The position numbers and the translations under genes were made by a program. A DNA stretch of 64,000 nucleotides. It comes from Calothrix sp. NIES-2100 (GTDB lineage: Bacteria; Cyanobacteriota; Cyanobacteriia; Cyanobacteriales; Nostocaceae). The DNA lies in assembly GCF_002368195.1 (NCBI RefSeq), contig NZ_AP018178.1, positions 4,932,721 through 4,996,720 of the forward strand. Direction: 5' to 3'. The notes under the pieces are model-generated. The model made no database searches. It was not told the origin of the DNA and was given only the letters and a program-made list of their open reading frames with translations. Shown here in pieces: positions 16,822 to 23,808 of this stretch. Numbering within the stretch: position 1 is the first letter of the stretch; each line of letters opens with the position of its first letter.

Positions 16822-17121
16822 TTGACCAAGTTTATTTTGAAAATTCTTTGGTTGGATGAAAACGTTGCTCTTGCTGTCGATCAAGTTGTCGGTAAAGGTA
16901 CAAGTCCTTTAACCAAGTACTTTTTCTGGCCGAGAAATGATGCTTGGGAAGAGTTAAAGAAGGAATTAGAGTCTAAACACTGGATTAGCGATTTGGATCG
17001 GGTTGAGTTACTCAATAAAGCCACAGAAGTGATTAACTACTGGCAAGAGGAAGGCAGAAACCGTCCAATGGCAGAAGCACAATTGAAATTTCCCGAAGTC
17101 GCCTTTACAGGTAGCGCTTGA
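16822..17121 (+). CDS. ycf65: 30S ribosomal protein PSRP-3 (Ycf65)
   Basis: 99 residues. The conserved body (FILKILWLDENVALAVDQVV, then PLTKYFFWPRNDAWEELK and a helical C-terminus) matches the Ycf65/PSRP-3 family, a ribosomal protein of the small subunit shared by cyanobacteria and plastids. The start is a TTG at 16822, five bases after a strong GGAGG Shine-Dalgarno (16812-16816); there is no ATG that would give the family N-terminus. It ends 10 nt before the convergent kinase stop. Confidence 0.93.
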   Translation: MTKFILKILWLDENVALAVDQVVGKGTSPLTKYFFWPRNDAWEELKKELESKHWISDLDRVELLNKATEVINYWQEEGRNRPMAEAQLKFPEVAFTGSA

Positions 17122-17131
17122 AATTTCTCCC

Positions 17132-18973
17132 TTAGTCTCCCTGTTTTACAAGTTGCCACAATTTGATAGTCTTGTCCCTGCTGCCACTAGCAATCAGTTG
17201 TGCATCAGGGCTGACAGCAACGGTAGATACAGAGTCTGTATGCCCAGTGAGAGTGGCAATTTCTTCTGCTGTACTCACCCGCCACAGTTTCACAGTGCGA
17301 TCGCGACTGGCACTAATCAACATTGTGCCATCAGCCGTGAAAGTCACTGCGACAACTGACCAAGAATGGCCTGAAAGTGTGGTAATTACCTGACCAGTGT
17401 TTACCTCCCATAATTTAATCGTGTTATCGTCGCTACCCGTAGCCAAAATTTTGCCATCGGGACTAAACGCGACTGTTAAAACCGCCCATGCATGACCTGA
17501 AAGGATTCCTAATAAGGTGCAATCTGGGCGGTTTTTAAATTCTGTTTTTTCTGTTTCTGTTTTAACTTCATCATTAAGTATTTTCCACAAGCGAATTGTG
17601 CGATCGCAACTAGCGCTGGCTAAGATCCCCCCAACCCCCCTTTCTAAGGGGGGCGAAGGGGGGATCGGGCTAAATGCTACGGAATTCACTTGTAATTTGT
17701 GTCCGCTGAGGGTAGAAATTTCCTTACCAGTATTCACATCCCAGAGTTTGACTGTTTTATCCCAGCTAGCACTAGCAATAATCTGTCCATCGGGACTGAA
17801 AGCTACTGATTTGACAGCGTGTGAATGTCCCACTAAGGTGCAAATTTCTAGGAATTGATGAATATCCCATAATTTAATTGTGCGATCATCGCTAGCTGAT
17901 GCCAAAATTTTGCCATCAGGACTGAAAACTACTGATTTTACGGCTTGGGAATGTCCTGATAAGGTAGTTAAGACTTTTTGGGTATTTAAATCCCACAATC
18001 TGATAATTTTATCGTCACCACTGGCGAGAGTGAGCTTATCAGGACTGAAGCTAACACAGTTTATCCCAGTAGATACACTGGGAATAGGATTAAATGTATG
18101 TATGCATTGCCACTTATTGGCGGGTAATGCAGATACAGGCTGATGAGGTATATCAGTAATTCCCATTGCTAGCATAACTTCATCAGCTGATTGAAAGCGA
18201 TCGCTGATGGACTTTGATAGAAGTTTATTGAGGATTTGTGTCAGGCGTAGACGCGTTGGCGAAGCCTCTCGAAGAGAAGCGTCTTGTCGCCAGACATCGC
18301 TTACCTTGGTGCTAAGATATTCTTGCCAAACCCAACAATCATTGGCAACATCATATAAATCAAAGGGCGGAATCTGAGTTAGTAAGTGAATGCAAATGAC
18401 ACCTAAACTGTAAAGGTCGCTGGCAAAAACGGCTTTTCCTCTTACTTGTTCTGGTGAAATATATTCAGGGCTACCAATGCAATCTTTACCAAGAAACTGG
18501 TCAATCTCACTGAAAATTTGAGCCGCAGCAAAATCAACTAAGACAAATTCTCCAGCGGCTCTGCGAATAATATTTTCAGGTTTAATATCACAGTGGATAA
18601 TCTTGCGGTCATGAATAAATTTGAGAACTGGTAATAAATTTGCTAAAAGTTGCCAAATTTGATTTTCACTGAAAGCACCTTCTGCTTCTAGAAGCGTAGC
18701 TAAATTAGTACCTGCGATAAAATCCTGTACAAAGTAGCAATATTGTTCATCTTGAAAGTGTGCTAATAAAGCAGGAATTTGCGGATGTTGACCTAGTAGC
18801 TTTAACTGTTGTGCTGTTTGGGAAAAATTTTCTGGTGTTTGATTGCGCCGTGAAAATTGTTGCACAACACAAGGAACTGGGGGATATTGATTTTCATCTA
18901 CAGCGAGGTAAGTTTTGCAGAATCCCCCTTTACCAATTAGCTGGAGTAAACGATAACGATTTTGTATCAGCAA
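17132..18973 (-). CDS. Ser/Thr protein kinase with C-terminal WD40 propeller
   Basis: 613 residues. The kinase domain spans about 5-270, with glycine loop IGKGGFCKTY at 13-22. The catalytic loop is HCDIKPEN (127-134), with Cys replacing the Arg of HRD. The metal motif is DFA (147-149) instead of DFG. The activation segment contains GSPEYISPEQ. Residues 290-613 hold seven WD40 repeats. Two peptides look inserted from repetitive DNA: residues 231-243 in the kinase C-lobe and 437-449 in a WD40 repeat, where 13 residues replace the usual DGK turn. Both keep the frame. WD40 kinases are common in Nostocales; the targets are unknown. The HCD/DFA changes may lower activity, but the Asp and Lys of the catalytic loop remain. 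Confidence 0.95.
   Translation of the reverse strand: MLIQNRYRLLQLIGKGGFCKTYLAVDENQYPPVPCVVQQFSRRNQTPENFSQTAQQLKLLGQHPQIPALLAHFQDEQYCYFVQDFIAGTNLATLLEAEGAFSENQIWQLLANLLPVLKFIHDRKIIHCDIKPENIIRRAAGEFVLVDFAAAQIFSEIDQFLGKDCIGSPEYISPEQVRGKAVFASDLYSLGVICIHLLTQIPPFDLYDVANDCWVWQEYLSTKVSDVWRQDASLREASPTRLRLTQILNKLLSKSISDRFQSADEVMLAMGITDIPHQPVSALPANKWQCIHTFNPIPSVSTGINCVSFSPDKLTLASGDDKIIRLWDLNTQKVLTTLSGHSQAVKSVVFSPDGKILASASDDRTIKLWDIHQFLEICTLVGHSHAVKSVAFSPDGQIIASASWDKTVKLWDVNTGKEISTLSGHKLQVNSVAFSPIPPSPPLERGVGGILASASCDRTIRLWKILNDEVKTETEKTEFKNRPDCTLLGILSGHAWAVLTVAFSPDGKILATGSDDNTIKLWEVNTGQVITTLSGHSWSVVAVTFTADGTMLISASRDRTVKLWRVSTAEEIATLTGHTDSVSTVAVSPDAQLIASGSRDKTIKLWQLVKQGD
17624..17666. repeat. C/G-rich palindromic repeat inside the WD40 kinase gene
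   Basis: A GATCCCCCC ... GGGGGGATC element of 43 bp with imperfect inverted arms and an internal CCCCCCTTTCTAAGGGGGG core. It lies within a WD40 repeat and encodes the foreign-looking peptide IPPSPPLERGVGG. Elements of this look are usually intergenic in cyanobacteria. Confidence 0.75.
18249..18284. repeat. Dispersed palindromic repeat inside the kinase domain coding region
   Basis: The 36-bp segment begins AGACGC and ends GCGTCT, with an internal CTCTCGAAGAGA palindrome. It encodes DASLREASPTRLR (residues 231-243), which breaks the kinase C-lobe between VWRQ and LTQILNKLL. It resembles the GTAGACGCG-containing dispersed element also seen near 51010. Confidence 0.7.
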
Positions 18974-19098
18974 AGTTTTCCTACCAGAGTTATCAGCTAG
19001 ATTAGAGCTAATATAAATCTATAGTAGTGTATGTCATGAATTTTGATGATTTTGTCCTCAGCACTTGGTGGTTTAAAATCTAAGAATCAAGTTATCTG

Positions 19099-19227
19099 AT
19101 GGCAATTTTTGTAGAGTCGGCACTGTTGGCATTTGATTCAAACCTTGATTCTGACGTTGTCTACATTGCCCTAACTACGGTGATTGAAAATGGTGCAAGT
19201 CCAGCCCAACAAACAAAAGAGAACTGA
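19099..19227 (+). CDS. Possible 42-residue small protein upstream of Uma2 gene
   Basis: An open frame from ATG 19099 to TGA 19227 reads MAIFVESALLAFDSNLDSDV and ends in SPAQQTKEN. It stops three bases before the Uma2 ATG, which is the spacing expected for a coupled gene pair. No family is recognised. It could be a real small gene, the remains of a longer one, or chance. Confidence 0.35.
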   Translation: MAIFVESALLAFDSNLDSDVVYIALTTVIENGASPAQQTKEN

Positions 19228-19230
19228 ATT

Positions 19231-19878
19231 ATGGTGACCACAGCGACACCCGCAGAAACCAGAGTCTTACTTGAGAACATCAGCTGGCAGACATTTAAAA
19301 CTATGTTAGCTGAAATGGGTACAGAACGCAAAAATCGAATTGCTTATGACAATGGAATAATAGAAATTATGACTCCACTCATGCCGCACGAAAACTCAAA
19401 TCGCCTAATTGAGGTTTTTGTTGGTGTACTTTGTGAAGAATTGGGATTTGAGATTAAACGATCTGGGTCTCTCACATTAATTAGGGATGATTTAGAACGT
19501 GGGGGAGAACCAGATAGCAGCTACTACATTCAAAACGAATTTTTGCTAAGAAATAAAGAAAATATAGATTTAGCATCCGATCCACCTCCAGATCTGGTGT
19601 TAGAGGTGGAATATTCCAAACCAAAAATAGATAAGTTGCAATTGTATGCAGCGATGGGAATTCCCGAATTTTGGCGATACAACGGGACTGTGTTACGAAT
19701 TTATAGGCTAGAAAATCGACAATATATAGAAGTTGAAGTTAGTCCTACTTTTATACCTATAACTGTGAGAGAAATACCTCGGTTTATTCAAGAAAGTAAA
19801 CAGAATGGAGAAATCGCTACAACCCGTGCTTTTCGCACTTGGGTTAGGGGACAAATTTCTGATTTAGTAGAGGATTAG
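19231..19878 (+). CDS. Uma2-family (DUF820) putative endonuclease
   Basis: 215 residues. The PD-(D/E)xK-like core of the Uma2 family is visible: the E-MTP-MPHENSN segment around residues 45-60, GGEPDSSYYI near 90-100, PPDLVLEVEYS near 117-127, then KL-LYAAMGIPEFWRY. Uma2 proteins are very numerous in cyanobacteria and their biological role is unsettled; nuclease activity is inferred from the fold. A truncated ParE-like fragment follows immediately downstream. Confidence 0.92.
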   Translation: MVTTATPAETRVLLENISWQTFKTMLAEMGTERKNRIAYDNGIIEIMTPLMPHENSNRLIEVFVGVLCEELGFEIKRSGSLTLIRDDLERGGEPDSSYYIQNEFLLRNKENIDLASDPPPDLVLEVEYSKPKIDKLQLYAAMGIPEFWRYNGTVLRIYRLENRQYIEVEVSPTFIPITVREIPRFIQESKQNGEIATTRAFRTWVRGQISDLVED

Positions 19879-20056
19879 AGAAAACCCCAATTTAGGAACC
19901 CCACACAAGATTGAAGGAATACGTCGTTATACTATTCAACGTTTTCCCTATTTGATTTTTTATACCGAGCTTGAAGAAGTGATTTGGGTAATTGCCATCG
20001 CTCATAGTAAGCGCAAACCTAATTATTGGAAACAAAGAAATATTGAAAGTCCGTAA
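19877..20056 (+). pseudogene. Truncated ParE/RelE-like toxin remnant
   Basis: The frame ending with TAA at 20054-20056 reads ENPNLGTPHKIEGIRRYTIQ, then RFPYLIFY, IWVIAIAHSKRKPNYW and NIESP. This is the C-terminal half of a ParE/RelE-type toxin (strands ending in a His-rich IAHxKR motif). No start codon or N-terminal half precedes it; the region upstream is occupied by the 3' end of the Uma2 gene. No antitoxin gene is adjacent. Likely a decayed toxin gene. Confidence 0.75.
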
Positions 20057-20079
20057 ACTCTCGCTATCTTCTCAGTACT

Positions 20080-20180
20080 GCGATCGCACCAAAAATATTC
20101 TCTATCAAAATGCGATTACTTTTATATTGTGCTGGCGATCGCACTAACAAAATCTTCTCTAAAAAATGAGATCGCCTACT
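20080..20180. repeat. HIP1-containing tandem repeat, left flank of toxin-antitoxin pair
   Basis: Two imperfect copies of a roughly 55-bp unit beginning GCGATCGCAC and containing ATTCTCT and TTTTATATTGTGCTG (20080-20134 and 20135-20180). The same unit appears about 2.3 times at 21014-21140 on the other side of the PIN toxin pair, in the same orientation. Confidence 0.8.
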
Positions 20181-20223
20181 ACTATATCATATTTAGGCAT
20201 AATAATATTACTAACAGAGCGAA

Positions 20224-20249
20224 CGCTTGACTTTTAAGACAGTCGCTAC
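20224..20249. repeat. 26-bp direct repeat, left copy
   Basis: The segment CGCTTGACTTTTAAGACAGT plus CGCTAC is identical to 20977-21002. The two copies bracket the PIN toxin and its antitoxin. Confidence 0.85.
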
Positions 20250-20260
20250 TATTTTTGACT

Positions 20261-20668
20261 TTAAGCAGAACGCCAATTTTCAATTTGCAAACTGGGCACT
20301 CTTTGAAATTCTCGAATATTAGATGTGACAAGAATATGATTGTGAGTTAGTGCTGTTGATGCAATCAGTACATCATAAGCACCGATAGGAGTACCTGCTG
20401 TTTTGAGGATGCTTCTAATTTTGGCAGCTTGTTCAGCTTCTGCTACTCCGAAAGATACAATTGTGATTGTACTTAATAATGTTTCAATCAATGGTTGAAT
20501 TTTGATGGCGCGTTGGGGATTGATTGCTAATCCATACTTTACTTCCATAACTGTTAAGGATGACATAAAAATATCACTGGGAGTGCTAGACTTTAATCGC
20601 TTGATAGTAAGTTCTTCCCCCTTGACAAAATCACTAATTACACAGGTATCGAGTAAATATCCCATCAT
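20261..20668 (-). CDS. PIN-domain toxin (VapC/FitB-type)
   Basis: 135 residues (134 if started at the second ATG, 20665). PIN acidic residues are visible in YLLDTCVISDFVKG, in SSLTVMEVKYGL, and in AYDVLIASTAL plus the final LVTSNIREFQRV. The first ATG overlaps the antitoxin stop as TAATG, so the genes are coupled. The likely function is an endoribonuclease toxin neutralised by the upstream gene product. The module is bracketed by identical 26-bp direct repeats and HIP1-type tandem repeats, consistent with mobility or repeated recombination. Confidence 0.92.
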   Translation of the reverse strand: MMGYLLDTCVISDFVKGEELTIKRLKSSTPSDIFMSSLTVMEVKYGLAINPQRAIKIQPLIETLLSTITIVSFGVAEAEQAAKIRSILKTAGTPIGAYDVLIASTALTHNHILVTSNIREFQRVPSLQIENWRSA

Positions 20669-20883
20669 TAAAACTCTATTTCGTTAGGTGGTAACAGTTC
20701 ATCTCGGTAGGACTCAAAAGTGATACTTTCTGCTACACCTTCATGTTGCATAATAATTTCTGGCCAAATGGTGGGTTTTGTTTCTAAGAAAGTGACAAAG
20801 ACTTTGCTTTCAGTAATACCTTGGGGTGTTTCAGATAGTTCGATTTTGCCGTTTTTATAAATTCCTTCAATTGTTTTTAGCAT
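20668..20883 (-). CDS. Antitoxin partner (DUF104/AF2212-like)
   Basis: 71 residues. The N-terminus MLKTIEGIYKNGKIELSETP has the short beta-rich pattern typical of AF2212/DUF104-like antitoxins paired with PIN toxins; the rest is helical and acidic. It ends in TAA overlapping the toxin ATG. It is the first gene of the pair, so its promoter should lie in the 277-nt spacer that also carries the right-hand repeats. Confidence 0.8.
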   Translation of the reverse strand: MLKTIEGIYKNGKIELSETPQGITESKVFVTFLETKPTIWPEIIMQHEGVAESITFESYRDELLPPNEIEF

Positions 20884-20976
20884 TTTTGTTTACCTCCCGT
20901 CTCAATTATAGTATTTGCGATCTCCTAATCTTACCGTTACTTTAACATCAGGAATTTGAATTAGGAAATATAAGAG

Positions 20977-21002
20977 CGCTTGACTTTTAAGACAGTCGCT
21001 AC
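20977..21002. repeat. 26-bp direct repeat, right copy
   Basis: Identical over 26 bases to 20224-20249. The distance between copies is 753 bp and the pair encloses exactly the toxin-antitoxin genes. Confidence 0.85.
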
Positions 21003-21013
21003 ATTACTAAATT

Positions 21014-21140
21014 GCGATCGCACCAATAAAATCTTCTCTACAAAAATGCTATTACTTTTATATTGTGCTGGCGATCGCACCAAAAATATTCTCTATCAAA
21101 ATGCGATCGCTTTTATATTGTGCTAGTGATCGCATCAAGA
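21014..21140. repeat. HIP1-containing tandem repeat, right flank
   Basis: Two full copies of the 54-57-bp unit (21014-21070 and 21071-21124) and a partial third starting GTGATCGCATCA. HIP1 octamers or near-matches occur at the start of each unit. Matches the left flank at 20080-20180. Confidence 0.8.
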
Positions 21141-21160
21141 TATTATTTTAAATAAATTCA

Positions 21161-23533
21161 TTATTTTAGTCTACTATAAATAATCTCATAAGCCTGCAAA
21201 GTTCTATTGACATTCCTGTCATACATCGCATAAGGTATAAAAGTCAAAACGAAGAACAGCGAGATTACTAATCCTAATATAATAATAATCACACCAATAA
21301 AATTACTAAAAGATTGCCCTACTAAATTCCTAAAAAACTCCCCATATATAAACATATTTCCTACAAGGATATAAAATAATAACTGGACGCAAGAGAAACT
21401 AAAAACCAGAGAAACACATACAAAATACTCCCAATATAAGCGACATCCACGAAGAGGTATTCCTAAACGAATTGCTAATGGAAGATATCCTTGGTGCATA
21501 GATGTATGGAAATATAGGTTTTTTCCACTTAACCAACCTTTTTTATCCCTATACCAGCCGATTTGACTGCCAAACTTGATATTTTCTTTAATGGATGGAG
21601 CTGCGGTAATATTTTCCAAAATATTTTTTTGAACACTAAAGCCAAATTTACCATTGCTGTATTTAACCCAAAGTTGGTCTATAGTATGAAGGTCAGTACT
21701 GGGAAAATTTTTAATAGATTCAATATCCATCCAGCCTTCATTTTTTCTGCCAGATGCTTCAAGCATTACAGCTAAAGTTTCCTTATCTGCTTCTTTCCAC
21801 TCGCCAATTTTGAGTAAATTTGCTAGTCTACGGTAATCTACATTTTTGTCAGAACTTAAATCATCTGGGAGTAGAGGAGGAGGAGGTGGTGGTGGTGGTG
21901 GTTTTGGAACTGACAGTAAATCAAGCCATTCTTGCATTGTTTGTGAACGGTTTTCTGCTTCCAATTCTATCCCTTTGAGTATCGCCTGATTAACCCTAAT
22001 ACTAATATTAGGATTAATACTTTTTGGCTCTTCCAATACTACACCGCTAGCTCTAGTTATAGCTGGATGTGGCAATCTATTTGTTACCAAAAAATATAAC
22101 GTTGCTGCTAAAGCATAAACGTCTGTATATGCACCACGTTTTGCCACGGTTTTATATTGCTCAATGGGTGCAAAACAGTGAGATAAATTCGCAGTATGTA
22201 GCTTTGTGACATTGGGTGTAAACTCTCGTGCAATACCAAAGTCAATTAATACAGCTTCTGGCTTACCAGCACGGACAATAATATTCGCAGGTTTTACATC
22301 GCGATGCAACAACCCGCTATTGTGAACTACGGTTAATGCTTCCCCAATTTGCTGAATATATCCTACCGCTTCAACTTCCGATAAAACACCTCTATTCACA
22401 ACCCTATCTGCAAGGTGTTCACCCTCAATATATTCCATTGCCATGCACCAAAGGTGCTTTTCTTGGAATACTTCTTTAACCTTGACAATATGGGGATGGT
22501 TGCATTTTGCCAATTTTACGGCTTCGTTGAGAAAATCTTGCTGAAGTTTGGCAAAATCTGGACGACGTTGCACTCTTTCATTCAAAGTCTTGATGACAAT
22601 TTGTCGGTTATTTTCATCTCTGGCTAAATAAGTAATGCCAAAACCACCTTGAGCAATATCTCTTTCAATGGTGTATTTGCCATTCTGTAACTGATGTCCG
22701 CTAGTCCAAGTTGTGACAACTTCATCAGCAAGCAATTCCAACCATTCCTGCATAGTTTGGGGACGGTTTTCTGGTTCTAATTCCATCCCGGTGAGGATTG
22801 CTTGATTGATGCGATCGCTCATACTAGAAATATGCTCTTGTGGCGAAACTAACGCCATACCATACAGCCTGCGATTAAGAGAAGCTTCTGGTAGTTCACC
22901 TGTTACCGCATAGTAAAGCGAAGCTGCTAGGGAGTAGATATCAAGGGATGGTTTTCTATCTCCCCGCATTTGTTCATAGGGTGCAAACGCTGGATTAGCA
23001 AAAACCTTGAAACTAACAGTTTTGGGGATAGTTTCACCAGCAATGCCAAAGTCGATTAAAACAGCTTTACCATCTTGCTGCACCATAATATTACCAGGAT
23101 GGGCATCTCGATGTACCAATCCTGCTTGGTGGACAACTTTCAATGCTTCACCAATTTGAGTAATATATTTCACAGCTTCTTCTGTGGGTAATGCTCCGCT
23201 TTTTTGAATCAGGTTAAATAAACTATCTCCCTGGACAAAATCCATTACCAAGCAGTAAGTACCACCCTCGTGAAATAAATCTCTGACACGGACAATATTT
23301 GGATGCTGGCTTTCGGAAAGTTTTTCTAGTCGCTGTCCTTCTTCTCGAAAGCGCTTGATAAATTTAGGATATTCTGGGTCATACTTCAAGCTTTCATTTG
23401 GGGTTTTGATCACCACAAAAGTATTAAGCATTGTATGGTGTGCTTTGTAGGTGATACCAAATCCACCTTGCCCAAGCACCTGTTCGATAACGTACTTGCC
23501 AGCTTGTAGTTGCTGTCCAGATGCCCAAACCAT
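21161..23533 (-). CDS. Tandem double Ser/Thr kinase with GUN4 domain and C-terminal membrane anchor
   Basis: 790 residues with an unusual order. Kinase 1 (about 10-270) has glycine loop GQGGFGITY (21-29), VIK (41-43) and DFG (161-163), but its catalytic loop is HRDAHPGN (141-148), with His where HRDxK has Lys. Kinase 2 (about 285-540) has AQGGFGITY (294-302), intact HRDVKPAN (410-417) and DFG (431-433). A run of nine prolines follows (545-553). Then comes a GUN4 domain (about 565-700) with DYRRLANLLKIGEWKEAD and LWVKYSNGKFGFSVQK. Two hydrophobic segments (about 703-728 and 744-770) suggest membrane anchoring. GUN4 binds Mg-porphyrins in chlorophyll synthesis, so tetrapyrrole sensing is a reasonable but untested idea. 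Divergent from the next GUN4 kinase. Confidence 0.95.
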   Translation of the reverse strand: MVWASGQQLQAGKYVIEQVLGQGGFGITYKAHHTMLNTFVVIKTPNESLKYDPEYPKFIKRFREEGQRLEKLSESQHPNIVRVRDLFHEGGTYCLVMDFVQGDSLFNLIQKSGALPTEEAVKYITQIGEALKVVHQAGLVHRDAHPGNIMVQQDGKAVLIDFGIAGETIPKTVSFKVFANPAFAPYEQMRGDRKPSLDIYSLAASLYYAVTGELPEASLNRRLYGMALVSPQEHISSMSDRINQAILTGMELEPENRPQTMQEWLELLADEVVTTWTSGHQLQNGKYTIERDIAQGGFGITYLARDENNRQIVIKTLNERVQRRPDFAKLQQDFLNEAVKLAKCNHPHIVKVKEVFQEKHLWCMAMEYIEGEHLADRVVNRGVLSEVEAVGYIQQIGEALTVVHNSGLLHRDVKPANIIVRAGKPEAVLIDFGIAREFTPNVTKLHTANLSHCFAPIEQYKTVAKRGAYTDVYALAATLYFLVTNRLPHPAITRASGVVLEEPKSINPNISIRVNQAILKGIELEAENRSQTMQEWLDLLSVPKPPPPPPPPPLLPDDLSSDKNVDYRRLANLLKIGEWKEADKETLAVMLEASGRKNEGWMDIESIKNFPSTDLHTIDQLWVKYSNGKFGFSVQKNILENITAAPSIKENIKFGSQIGWYRDKKGWLSGKNLYFHTSMHQGYLPLAIRLGIPLRGCRLYWEYFVCVSLVFSFSCVQLLFYILVGNMFIYGEFFRNLVGQSFSNFIGVIIIILGLVISLFFVLTFIPYAMYDRNVNRTLQAYEIIYSRLK

Positions 23534-23808
23534 CGGTTTTTGACTAAGCGACGTTGAGTATCATTGTTGCAGAAATTTCGCGATCGCACAATTTTACTTA
23601 GAAAAAGTCAATATTTGCACCAGAAACTCACATTTTTTCTGTATTAAGCAGATCTAGCCCTTATTTTGAAGACTCAAATCAAAACAAGGAACTGAAAATA
23701 ATCTGCCAGTTGCGTAAGTCCTGAATCAAAATTGTCTCACCATACCCTACTGATATCACATCTGGATAATATGCAAAAATAGTTATCAGTAACTTGGGGT
23801 TTTTACTT

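Noticed and set aside
20080..21140. HIP1 tandem units taken as CRISPR or as an origin
   Set aside because: No spacers, and HIP1 octamers occur throughout the window. No dnaA box cluster or replication gene was seen.
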